Shown here piece by piece: positions 34,081 to 43,886 of a stretch of 64,000 bases of DNA. The DNA is from Mixophyes australis (Eukaryota > Chordata > Amphibia > Anura > Limnodynastidae). Where the stretch lies: the NCBI GenBank assembly GCA_036250195.1, contig JAVHZZ010000003.1, positions 334,996,875 to 335,060,874 on the forward strand, written 5' to 3'. The notes beneath the pieces are model-generated. The model did no database searches, was not told where the DNA came from, and was given only the letters and a program-made list of their open reading frames with translations. Each line of letters begins with the position of its first letter. Position 1 is the stretch's first letter. The position numbers were made by a program, and so were the translations under genes.

Positions 34081-35686
34081 CAATAGCAGGGGATTTTTTT
34101 AATGCATTGTACACTTATAGAAACATTCAAGCATTATGTTCTACAACTTAGAAATAACTTCCAATCATCATTGTTAATACAACAAAGGCTTCCAAAAATG
34201 TATGCTGGAATGGTTGCTATGGGGGAATCATTTTTCTGCAATACCTGTTGCTATGGTGAATTGACCTTCTTTAAGTGTTTAAATCAAGGATGATTAATTC
34301 CTTTCAATAAGATAACTCCTGGGTTAAAGAGAAAATGTGCCAAAGCAAAGGTCTTGTGCTTTTTATTCTTACGCCCAATCTATTGAGTTTAAAAAGAGAT
34401 TTGTGCACTAACGATGAAAGGGGATCCTGAACTGTAACTAAGTACGTTAGATGACAGTATCCACTTAGTTCAGGTGTCCATTTATTTATATTCCCACAGC
34501 TGAGCAAGTGTCATTATAACCAATATGGGTGAGTGATTATTTACAATGATTGCTATGGATACAGTCAAATCTGTGCTCTGTGCATAGAAATACTTCACAC
34601 CAATTAGAGAGAAACTAAAGGAAGTGCTATTGATTCAAGTTTTGATATAAGGTCCATAGCATATGCAGCTCAGGATTTTCAGATATTTTTTTTCCTCATT
34701 ATGGAAACTACTAGTACTTGATTATATTAACCTAAAAATCCTGCGCAGATGGAATGGATTTTAACAAGAGTGATTTAAATGAAGCTCTCGACTGTATGTC
34801 ATTATTTTAGCTTATATAATTGAAGTGATGGACTAATTAAAGCATATGCATTTTGTAGAAAAGCAAGACACTAAGTAAATGTCATAATATAAAATAATTA
34901 CAGTAATTAAATTGTGGGTGTTGGTACAACTGATGTAGCAAAAGGTAGGTAAAGAAAGCATAATAATATGAAAAATGGCAAATTGGAGGAAACATAAGTT
35001 TTCATACCCTATACACAAAGTAATCTTTGCTAAAAACTTGCAGCATATAAATATTAATTTTCATAGAAAAATTAGAATCCCTCTTTGTCAAAATATAAAG
35101 TATGTTATTGTTGCAGATTATGCTGCTATGTTCAATCATCAACACACTGGGAAAGATTGTGGAATTTTTTTTACTATGACCAGTGCAGGTAAATCTCACA
35201 ACATGGAGAATTAACTAGATGAAGTAGACTATCACAAAAAAGAGGGACTGCACAGTAGCAGCTTAAGATGCAGCACCATCTACTGTCCCTACTACGTAGG
35301 CACTGAAATAATACTTAGCCTTTCGCTATTGAATTCCAACAACCCTTCAAAACAGCTGAGGCTTAGTCTTTAAAAACAATTTTCCTTTATAGCTTTTGAT
35401 CTCTTCCCCATCTGTGTTACGCTTAACTTTGAATGTCTATTAGCAGTCTATGACTTTTCTCCCTGATAGCAGTTCAATGAGTATCCAGGTTTGGTTGTCA
35501 TGTATGGACTTTATTTCTTCTTCAGCCACTTTTATCCATCCGTTAGCTTCCACTTCTGAGTAGATATGTTTTCACAGGATCTGGGTTCACATTTACTAGT
35601 TACATTTGCTTTGTATGAGTGGTATACAGATGGTACATGGCAGACTTATCAAAAAGATAAATAAAAAAACCTATGGATTCAGATTA
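34081..35686. other. No gene recognised
   Basis: AT-rich sequence with incidental short frames. The minus-strand gypsy remnant may extend a little into its left end. Confidence 0.4.
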
Positions 35687-36181
35687 GATGTGTAGCGCCG
35701 GCATCTGTGTTCAGGCAGAACAGAACACAGGGAGACTGCTTGGAAACTACATCCCCCAGACTGTCAGGGCTGGGAAAACTGTGTGTGAAGCTGGGAAAGC
35801 AGAGAGAGGATGAGCTAGAGAGCGTAGAGGAGGTGGTGTAAGAGAAGCTGGGAGCCAGGAGACAGAGACATTTAGAGAGGGAGCATTGGAGAAAGCTGCA
35901 CTGTGGAGCCAAGAGTCTGGTTCATTACTCAGAGTCCCAGTCAAGGAAAGGAATGGACTGGAGAAGGAAGTGGTTATTTGGGGAAGAGTGGGTCAGACTG
36001 ACAGACACCATTGCTGTGTTTTAGTTTCAAGGGTGCAGGAAGAGAGAGCCAGGGATTCTGGGACTGATATATCTAGAATAAATAGCTTGCCAAATGCAAA
36101 GAAGAAGCATTTCAGTGAATAAACTGCAAATTTAAAGTACGACATAATCTCGAAGAAAGCAGTGAAGTTTCAAAAAAGAGA

Positions 36182-36824
36182 TCATTTAATTTATAAAAGC
36201 CTAGCAGCGTGTGTTAGTGTGTGTGTGTGGAAAAAACAATTTTCTCAGAAAGAACTCATCCAATTGACCTGAAATTTGGTATACTGACATTATTTGACAA
36301 AAAAATTATAATAGTGAAGTTCGTTAACTTCCATCATCCCCCCTTCCCCCCGTGGGAGGGGTAGTAAAGGCTAAATTTACGAGTTGAGGGCTCAAACTCT
36401 TGACCGTGTGGGTATTTATTTACCAGAGTCTGTGTTTGGTCATGGACAATTGTATGTCGCATTTTCACGAGTTCGGAGAAGCAGTGATGTGAAAGTGCAG
36501 GTTATGAATACTGCCCTTCAAGGAAGACTGATTGAGCACAGCGATAAGGTGTTTAGCAGAAACGTTGTGTATCAAGAGGTTTTAGAACAGTAAGACGATG
36601 GAGATTAAGGATGTGGCGATGAAGATGAAGGACGAGGTGATGGAGAAGAATGATGAGGTGGTGACATGTGGACAAAACCACGTTAAAAAAGGGCGCTTAC
36701 GTCGAGAAGTAAGCTCTTCCCCTGAGGAGGCCTGGCCTAGCCCCAAATGCATGAAAAGAACCTTTTTAACACCTTAAGTAGCTTGATTTGACTAGAATGC
36801 ATGAGTATCATGCACGGGTTAACT
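36182..36824 (+). mobile_element. Deleted Helitron
   Basis: The left end begins TC followed by TTATAAAAGCCTAGCAGCG (36191-36209), as many vertebrate Helitrons do. The middle codes a helicase C-terminus. The right end has the hairpin GCATGA-GTA-TCATGC (36799-36813) followed by ACGGGTTAAC. The canonical CTRR end is not clear (CTTG is read). A TA microsatellite follows at 36829-36859. Confidence 0.75.
36381..36596 (+). pseudogene. Helitron Rep/helicase C-terminal remnant
   Basis: The frame contains AQTLDRVGIYLPE, GHGQLYVAFSRVRR and SDVKVQV, the last motifs of the Pif1-family helicase domain of Helitron Rep/Hel proteins (motif VI includes QLYVA.SR.R). The protein normally nicks and unwinds DNA for rolling-circle transposition. 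Only about 70 residues survive; the Rep nuclease and the rest of the helicase are missing. Confidence 0.85.

Positions 36825-36828
<4 letters not shown>

Positions 36829-36859
<31 letters not shown>
36829..36859. repeat. (TA)n microsatellite
   Basis: An uninterrupted TA run directly after the Helitron right end. Confidence 0.9.
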
Positions 36860-36861
<2 letters not shown>

Positions 36862-37266
36862 TGTTGTATTTATCTTTATTACGCTGACAATTCTGCTTGA
36901 TATGCTATTTCTCTTGACCTTTTTATGTTGCAAAACAACCTTCTTATGGAAAGATTTTTTTTATATAAAAGTCAAAACATTTAGAGGTCTCCACGCTTCA
37001 CAAATAAACGTGCTGGTGTAGCTTCTAAAGACTAGCCTGAAGTGTCGCTTTTTTATTTGTGTGTCTGAGGTCATCGATAGGAGGTGGGCAGAGGGTTGCC
37101 TTAGTCTCCCTCTGGTGTTGTAGGTGTGCTAGACAATACCCAACAAAGACGCCACGTGAGTCTGACTATGATGGAGGCAAAGTGCAGGAGAGATAGGGGT
37201 GAGAGCTAGCATTCTACTACAAACACCTTTTCCATGGGCACATCTGGGAAATGGGTGTTACAGATG

Positions 37267-38045
37267 AAAAGCAAGTTTTTTTTTGTCTATTTCATAAAGC
37301 AAGCATATACTTGGATGTCTGACTAAATATGATCACACACACCCTTCAAAAATTGAAAAGAATCCATCACGTTTACCATCACGAGAAGAAAGATGAAGAC
37401 ATGATTATTATTGGTTTAAAATGAAACACTCCACTGACTACCACAGTTATGGCCCTATGACTCTTAGGATGTAACAGGTTTACTAGAATGTTCTTTTGGG
37501 TAGACAGCTTACAAAAAATTCATCCTATGTTATAGAATGGAATGTACCAGTGTGAGAAAAAGCAAGATTCATGCAAGCTAGTAAAAACATTTAACGAGAA
37601 CAGTTAACATTTTTTAATATTGCTTAATTTTAAGCTGCTTCAGCCACCTTGTTCTATGCTCGACCATCTTGCTATCACGCTTCATCGTCTGTTCTCTACT
37701 GTGTGCTCTCATCCATGGTGCTGATTTTGTACAATAATTTTTTAGAAGATGTATTCGCTGTCTGTTTAGTGCTGGCTTTCTCCTCTGTACCCTAGCCTAA
37801 TGGGGCTATCACATTATTTATTAGGTCTTCAAACAAAAAGTCATGCTGTAGCTGACAGTTACTTTGTCTGTTCTTGGGCCTTTCGAACTCTCACTGTATC
37901 CAAAATAAATCCCTTCCACTGCTCAAGTTTTGCTGTCGTGTTGTATTTTTTTTCGTATTATAAAAAAAGTGTTGCATACAAATACATTGATGTTTTTACA
38001 CTAGGTTCTCATCATTCCTAAGTTTAGAGTTTTCTCAACTGTTCT
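37267..38045. other. No gene recognised
   Basis: Non-coding spacer between the solo LTR and a Penelope-like element. Confidence 0.4.
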
Positions 38046-38480
38046 GTAGAATAAAATACAAAAAGACAGGGGGCGCCACACATAGTGTATTAAAAGTGAT
38101 GAGCAATATAGAGGTATCTCCACAGATAAGAAAACCCCGTACCAAAAGTGCCAAAAATTTGGGCAATAGTGATGATCAAGCTGACCGTACTAGGGATCCA
38201 CCTCAGATCTGGATATCAGGATTCCACGATCATATACCAAGTAATGAAGAACGATCTGCGGACTCAAATATAGCCACAATAGTGTAATAAAGTATAAAAA
38301 GAGACCAATTAAAGTCTCAAAATACCACAGATTTAATGGCACCACATAAAAAATACAAATGCCTGTACATTGAGCACAATAAAACAAGCTTAACTGTCCG
38401 CTGGCACAAACGTGGAGGAAAAAGGGTAGCAGCCGGCAACACCTCAGACATCCAGTAATGAACACAGGGACCAAGAACCC

Positions 38481-38522
38481 CTCCAACGCGTTTCGTCTTG
38501 TAGGTAAGACTTTATCAAGGAG
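38481..38522 (-). ncRNA. Hammerhead-ribozyme-like motif, mutated core
   Basis: Minus strand: helix I CTCC/GGAG (38519-38522 with 38481-38484), core TTGATAA (38512-38518) where the canonical box is CTGATGA, helix II GTCTT/AAGAC (38506-38510 with 38495-38499), GAAA (38491-38494) and the self-complementary ACGCGT (38486-38491). One extra A sits between the core and helix II. Two core positions differ from consensus, so it is probably inactive. Confidence 0.5.
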
Positions 38523-39246
38523 TAATGAATCCAACATGACCACGAGCTCCTAAATACTCGAGTCCTTCTACAGAAAAGCCAATGCAAACACGATCTCGGA
38601 ATGTAGGCGGTAACCTCCAGCTCCCAATACGTCACATCCGGAACTCCGCTTCCGGTATAGCGATTTTATGTGAAAACAGATTTTGTGTTTGAATAACGTC
38701 AGGAGGGGACATTCCCAACACCGAGCCAGAATATCTGTGATAGGAACTAAGTCCTGATACATCACATCCGGTTCGTCATCAGCAGTGCATATATTATAAG
38801 AGCTAATTCTTAGTCATAAGCCTTAATGATACATACAATCACAATTAAAAGCCTAATGAGATTATACAGCATAAAAATAAAAATAAATACACAAATAAAT
38901 AGTACATATAAACAGAGTATAACGCCTCACTATCTAGTACAGAATCCATCTAACTAGTCAGCATAATCACAAGATGTACAAAAAATTTCTATATACATCT
39001 CTACATATTCCCAGATCATAAATGGAACAGACATATATATAATCATTACAATAGAATGTTTAACAGCATATGGGCAACCCCTTAAAGAGACAGATAGATA
39101 TTCGGTACCCAACAGATGGGCTATAGGAGAGACAATGGACTCTATCTAGTACACAAATATATCAGCACTAGAATACCCCATAATAGGAGTTCCATGAAAA
39201 ATATCTGAAAAGAAAAACCGGCATTAATATACAAATCAATAAATGA

Positions 39247-39564
39247 TTATATCAAAAATGAAGCCATTTCAAATGCTTCATTTAGGCCTCTAGGTGCCAG
39301 AGTGTCCAATTTATACACCCAATACATCTCTCTATAGGTAAGTTTTTTTGCCAGATCTCCACCTCGTGCACCCAACACCACATGTTCAATTCCTTTAAAC
39401 TTAAGACCACTAGGGTCAGCATTCTGACAAGCAGTAAAATGTCTAGATACTGTATGTAGATCTGATCTATTTTTAATCGCCCTCACATGCTCCTGAAGAC
39501 GTATCTTAAGGGCCCTCTTAGTTTTACCTATATAGACCTTTCCTTTATCTTTTAGGTGTAACAC
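39247..39564 (-). CDS. Penelope-like GIY-YIG endonuclease fragment
   Basis: The readable frame has VYIGKTKR (the YIG strand), IRLQEH with the conserved Arg, a SRHF segment, and YREMYWVYKLDTLAPRGLNE with the conserved Glu and the RGLNE end typical of Penelope-like elements. In these elements the endonuclease follows the RT in one protein and nicks the target site. The fragment is about 105 residues and the GIY half is degraded or off-frame. Since the RT is missing it is not a working gene, although this part stays open to its natural stop. Confidence 0.8.
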   Translation of the reverse strand: MLHLKDKGKVYIGKTKRALKIRLQEHVRAIKNRSDLHTVSRHFTACQNADPSGLKFKGIEHVVLGARGGDLAKKLTYREMYWVYKLDTLAPRGLNEAFEMASFLI

Positions 39565-39600
39565 TTGCAGACAGGTGTTGATTGACTGGGGAGCTGCCTA

Positions 39601-39776
39601 TTACATTTAAGTATAAATTCATTATATGATTCACTGTGGTCACTTTTACTAAGCGCTGGTTAGCTTAAAGAACTTTTTGGGTGTTCTGTAGAATAAACTG
39701 TTTTGTAGTTAAGTAGCTGTCATTACTTCTTCACCCCAGTATTTTCAGAGGGTCCAGAGTCTGTCAACAAACATTT
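39601..39776. other. Short spacer, nothing recognised
   Basis: Non-coding. Confidence 0.4.
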
Positions 39777-39777
39777 C

Positions 39778-39965
39778 GGGGTAAATGTATGAATCTCTGG
39801 ATTCTTCATCTCCGGCGTGTTCAGCTTCTTCAGCGCTTAAATTTAAAGCGGCGCTGCATTGTAAAGAGAAACTTCCCTTTACAATGCAGCGCCGCTTTAA
39901 ATTTAAGCGCTGAAGAGGCTGAACACGCCGGAGATGAAGAATACAGAGATTCATACATTTACCCC
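39778..39965. mobile_element. Near-perfect palindromic MITE (long hairpin)
   Basis: Arms 39778-39866 and 39877-39965 pair almost without mismatch around a loop of about 10 nt. Ends are GGGGTAAATGTAT / ATACATTTACCCC. The arms contain AGCGCTTAAATTTAAAGCGG. No coding capacity. Confidence 0.9.
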
Positions 39966-39967
39966 CT

Positions 39968-40910
39968 GGGGTAAATGTATCAAGGTCCGATTTTTTGGCG
40001 GCAAATCGCGGGTGATAACCTGTGATTTCAGTCCCAAAGTCGCCAGATGTATTAAGCTGAGATTTTTACTCTGATCTTCAAAACTGCTGGTTATCTGGCG
40101 ATTTGCTGGTATTTCAAACACTCCTGTGTTTAGCTAACTCTCCCTTGTTTAGCAAAATCTTCGTATGTTCTAGTTGCGAGATTAGCAAACACATCACTGT
40201 TACACTGTTTGTCTATAGAGCCGGAGGTCTGGCAGCTGTCAAAAGTTTAAAAATAGAAAAGTGCTAAAAAAAAATGCGTGGGGTTCCCCCGTCCGACCAC
40301 TATTAACCCTAGTGCCGCCGGACCTCCGGCTCTATAGGAAGCAGCGTGCTTATCTAGTGATGTTTACAGCTAACTTGGGAAAGTTTGCTTAATTGTAGCT
40401 TCATACATTTGAGACTTGTATAGCTAGAGTGGCAAACAGTCGGGACTTTCATCATCATTATTTATTTACAGAGAACTCATTCACATCAGTCCCTGCCCCA
40501 TTGGAGCTTACAGTCTAAATTCCCTAATATAGACACACACTCAGACACAGAGGGAGAGACTAGGGTCAGTTTTGATAGCAGCCAATTAACCTAATAGTAT
40601 GTTTTTGGAGTGTGGGAGGAAACCGGAGCACCCGGAGGAAACCCACGCAAACACAGGGAGAACATACAAACTCCACACAGATAAGGCCATGGTCGGGAAT
40701 CGAACTCATGACCCCAGTGCTGTGAGGCAGAAGTGCTAACCACTAGGCCACTGACTTTGATCTCTATCGATTTTGGAAAAGGCGATTTTAACAGAAACAC
40801 ATCTCTGGTGATTTTACATAAAATCTCACTTTAATACATCTGCGAGATGAAAAACCCGCAAGAAAATCGCGGGATTTTCAAAATCGGATCCTGATACATT
40901 TACCCCCTGA
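39968..40910. mobile_element. Second palindromic MITE, GGGGTAAATGTATCA ends, holding a SINE
   Basis: Left end GGGGTAAATGTATCAAGGTC (39969-39988) and right end GATCCTGATACATTTACCCC (40889-40908) are inverted. AATCGCGGG / CCCGCAAG..AATCGCGGG words occur near both ends. A 17-bp inverted pair, CTATAGAGCCGGAGGTC (40213-40229) with 40321-40337, lies inside. A SINE occupies 40451-40757. Confidence 0.75.
40451..40757 (-). mobile_element. tRNA-headed SINE (V-SINE-like), minus strand
   Basis: Read from 40757 on the minus strand: an A-box-like TGGCCTAGTGG, a B-box-like GAGTTCGATTCCC, then the conserved central segment (TCCTCCGGGTGCTCCGG, TTTCCTCCCACACTCC), and a tail ending in the ATGATGATG of 40451-40459. 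The tRNA-like head is a promoter, not a functional tRNA. The V-SINE assignment rests on my memory of that central segment. Confidence 0.75.
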
Positions 40911-42359
40911 TTGTTTTAGTTAGAGTTCTTTTCTTCCTTTCAGCATCCTATTTTGCTTTGGTGTATATGGAATTATATTTTGATGCTCTATGCTGTGTTG
41001 TCTTAAGAATTTGTTTATTTTGTATTCTGGAAATTCAACTCCAGATTCGAGTACCGCAGATACATGTCTCCCCTCGTTCTCAGTCATGCCAGCTAAAATT
41101 ATATTATTAAAAACTGTTATAGTTAAAACACTTAAATCAGGTCACCACAGAAATCTGACCCATTTTAAAAACCTGTGGATGCCTTTTGTATATATCTCAT
41201 TCTCACTGTAAAAAGTGTCAATATAACAAATAAACCAAATGGACCCTCCCCTTCCTAATGTTCGTTCTCCCCATTCTAATGCTTTCTTAAACACACTTTA
41301 AAAGTTTCTTGCACTGTGCTGCACAATCAGTGGATAAAAAAATTATTTTTTGACCGAAAGTCTAAACTTTAAAATACAGTTATTTGATATCACTAAACTC
41401 AGTAGACCTAGCCTATTATATTGTGTTCAAAGATATATAAAAAGTGATGGAGACCTTCTACTATATGGCACTTGGAGAGAATGCAAGTTTACACTGTTTA
41501 AATGCGGAAGGCAGAGCGGCTGGCTGACTGAGTGCTTCAGCGCTGCTGCAGTCAGATCATAAGTCGTCCTCTGTAACCGGTTGGCAAGTCACATTGGATG
41601 TCTCTGTCATGACTTCATCTGACTGTCAGCAATTTTATTGGCAGGGCCCACCACAAGTTAGTTGCCCTGGGGCCCCCACAAACATTAATCTGGCCCTGGC
41701 TGCTTGTCATGGTACTAATACATCATGTCCGAGCAAGAGAAGAAGGGTTAGGGGAGAGGCGAAGAGGGTCTGAGATGAAGCAGAACTGGGAGAGAGAAGC
41801 AGGAATGGGTGAGAAAAGAAGGGAAATGAAAGGAGAAAGAAGGATGCAGCATCAGTAGGACTGGTAAACAGAAGAGACTGAGAGACTGAAGGTAACCACA
41901 AGAGAAGAGAAGTTAAGAGAAAGGATTCTTAGGAATGATAAAGGGAGATGGACATAGTTGCCAGCAGCTGACTTGTTCATCTTTCACGTCTCCACCTTCC
42001 ACTATATCACCTCATTCCAGCCATACCTCACTATTGGTAGCTACACAGAAATGTCAGTTGCCAATGGCTGTTTTAATATTGGTAGTTGATGATGCTTCTA
42101 CCTTAGAGTTGCCACACACACTTCCCCACTAACAGCTACCAGAATCCATTTACTAGGACCAGTGCTGGTCCAACAGATTCAATACATATGCCCAGAGTGC
42201 CAAGAACAGGATGAGAGAATTAACCCAAAGCCTGGTGTAAGAGTTGCAATGGTCAAATTATTGTCTGAGAGAAGAAGATTCTTCAAGTTCTTTACGTACA
42301 GGATCATCTTTACCTGCTGTTTCATGTCATTGTATGTTATTTATTTGTACCATGAGTCC
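40911..42359. other. No gene recognised
   Basis: 41640-41700 resembles a fragment of a GGGCCC-rich non-autonomous repeat (GGCAGGGCCCACCAC, TCTGGCCCTGGC). The remainder is unrecognised; a purine-rich stretch at 41720-41900 explains an open minus-strand frame. Confidence 0.4.
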
Positions 42360-42418
42360 AGCGATGTACAGTGCTACATAATATGTTGGCACTGTATAAA
42401 TAAAGTATAATAATAATC
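42360..42418 (+). repeat. LINE/SINE 3' tail fragment
   Basis: TGTTGGCACTGTATAAATAAAG (42384-42405) followed by a TAATAATAAT run resembles the shared LINE/SINE tail seen elsewhere in the window. Confidence 0.5.
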
Positions 42419-42559
42419 TTGCTCTCTATTGGCCACTTATTGGGCACATGAACTCTTAATGGGCATTGATTGTGCATATTATATCCTGCTGAGCAATGAC
42501 TAAGTAAATTGTATCTTGCTGGACAATTACTGGGCATATTACATATGGATAAATACAAA

Positions 42560-43210
42560 AAAATATACATGTAGTGGCAGCGCTGATGTATAAAATATCA
42601 CAAATTTATTAAAACATTTAAATAGAATGTTGTAATACATATAAAATAGATATAGTATATCCGTAGACCGAGCTAGATAGTGTAACACCTTAATGCCTAA
42701 CAGAGCTCTGTAGGTACATATATAATCGTATGGACACAGGTATAGAGATTCTATACGTAGCGATATATAAGTATTCCCTAAAAGGGAAAAGGTTATGGTA
42801 AACCAATGATGTAGAAAAAACAGTTCCTTCTATAGGTAAACACGAGTATGAAGCTGTGGATAGATACCATATGACCGAGGAGGCTCCTATGCTTCTGGCA
42901 CATGAAGAGCAGCTGAAAGTCTCGTATATCCACAATATGCTGATATGGTACCTTGCCGGAACTCTAAGTAACGCTCACTTGTATAGAAATCTTCTGTGTC
43001 GCTATTGAAAGATCAGATATCTCCTTTCGATGTAATGGCTCTGTTATTCCATGAGAGCTGGAACTGAAAATACACGTGTATACATGGAAGTCCAAAACAA
43101 TGGGTATATCCAAGCTCGTCTACGTCACACTGACGCGTTTCTCCACCTACAAACTGGGCGGTTTCATCAGAGGACATATGCTTGCAAGAACACACAGCCC
43201 ACCACCAAGC
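42560..43210 (-). mobile_element. Penelope-like 3' region (minus strand)
   Basis: Shares the position and core of the GAAACGCGT motif with the Penelope-like copy at 38-39.6 kb. It is non-coding and ends near 42565 on the minus strand in a TTTATACATCAGCGCTGCC-type terminus. No coding part is attached, so the family call rests on the motif and layout. Confidence 0.5.
43122..43177 (-). ncRNA. Hammerhead-ribozyme-like motif with intact conserved core
   Basis: Minus strand: core CTGATGA (43164-43170), helix II CCGCC/GGTGG, GAAA (43138-43141), self-complementary ACGCGT (43133-43138) for helix III, and cleavage expected after C at 43132. Helix I forms as ATGTC/GACGT and CT/AG with a 3-nt bulge (43171-43177 with 43122-43131). 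Unpaired A residues between the core boxes and helix II depart from the textbook fold. ACGCGT is too short for a monomer hairpin, which points to a dimeric arrangement. Confidence 0.55.
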
Positions 43211-43351
43211 TACCTGCTACCAGCTTTCATGGAAATGATATAACAGGTTTACAGACATGCTTTTCCATGCAGCTATACTGCTTCCTTCCTATAAGGTACT
43301 ATGTGATCACAAATTATAGTGAAACCTGGACCTACAATGGGGTATTAACAC

Positions 43352-43606
43352 CATACTTACCTACTTTCGCAAAGCTCTTTCCGGTAGAGGGGCATGACTG
43401 GAGGGCGGGAGGGGCGGGGCCAAACGCGTAATTTTGGCCCTGCCCCCTACAACGAAAATGCTGTTTTGTCGTGATTCACCGCAAATAGCATCATTTAGCG
43501 GTGGCAGTAGCGGGATGCTGGAGATTTTCCAGCTCTCCCGGGAGTCTGTGAGACTGACCCGAATTTCGGGAGTCTCCCGGACATTCCGGGAGAGTTGGCA
43601 AGCATG
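43352..43606. mobile_element. hAT-type MITE, CATACTTACC family
   Basis: ATTAACAC occurs at 43344-43351 and 43607-43614: a perfect 8-bp duplication. Ends are CATACTTACCTACTTT and AGAGTTGGCAAGCATG, the same family as 17676-17958. Confidence 0.9.
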
Positions 43607-43712
43607 ATTAACACAAACTAACCAGTTTACAGTGTCATGTCTGGGATTGTTGGTTAATAAGTATAAATACAATAAATATTACCATTATATTACAATATAA
43701 GATGGTTATAAT

Positions 43713-43878
43713 CAGGGGAGGGCTGGCAAGTTTTAGCCTGGGGGGGCAAAACTCGACTCAGCAGTCTATTCTTAGGAAACAAAATGCAGGTGGCCCAGTG
43801 ATCCAGCCCAAGGTAGCCTACTATTGGACCGGCCCGGGGGGCAGATGCCCCTCTGCCCCCCAGGCCAGCCTGCCCCTG
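43713..43878. mobile_element. hAT-type MITE, CAGGGGAGGGCTGGC ... CTGCCCCTG
   Basis: GTTATAAT flanks both sides (43705-43712 and 43879-43886). The terminal inverted repeats CAGGGGAGGGCTGGC / GCCAGCCTGCCCCTG are clear. 166 bp, non-coding. Confidence 0.9.
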
Positions 43879-43886
43879 GTTATAAT

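Larger units (their letters stand above)
35691..37262 (+). repeat. Probable solo LTR, interrupted by a Helitron
   Basis: Begins TGTAGCGCC at 35691 and ends GGTGTTACA at 37262, with GATG immediately outside on both sides (35687-35690 and 37263-37266). A 4-bp duplication and TG...CA ends suit an LTR of retroviral type. The family is not recognised. An AATAAA is present near 36118 before the Helitron and another near 37002 after it. Confidence 0.6.
38060..39600 (-). mobile_element. Penelope-like retroelement, 3' part (minus strand)
   Basis: A GIY-YIG endonuclease end (39247-39564) is followed on the minus strand by a long 3' region to about 38060 that contains a hammerhead-like motif at 38481-38522. 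The reverse transcriptase expected upstream is not present. Confidence 0.75.

Noticed and set aside
35679..36122. Open frames on both strands near 35.7-36.1 kb
   Set aside because: They sit within the probable solo LTR and show no conserved protein features.
39778..39965. Long hairpin as a microRNA precursor
   Set aside because: The arms run to the ends of a MITE with shared family termini and are far longer than a usual precursor; kept only as a possible small-RNA source.
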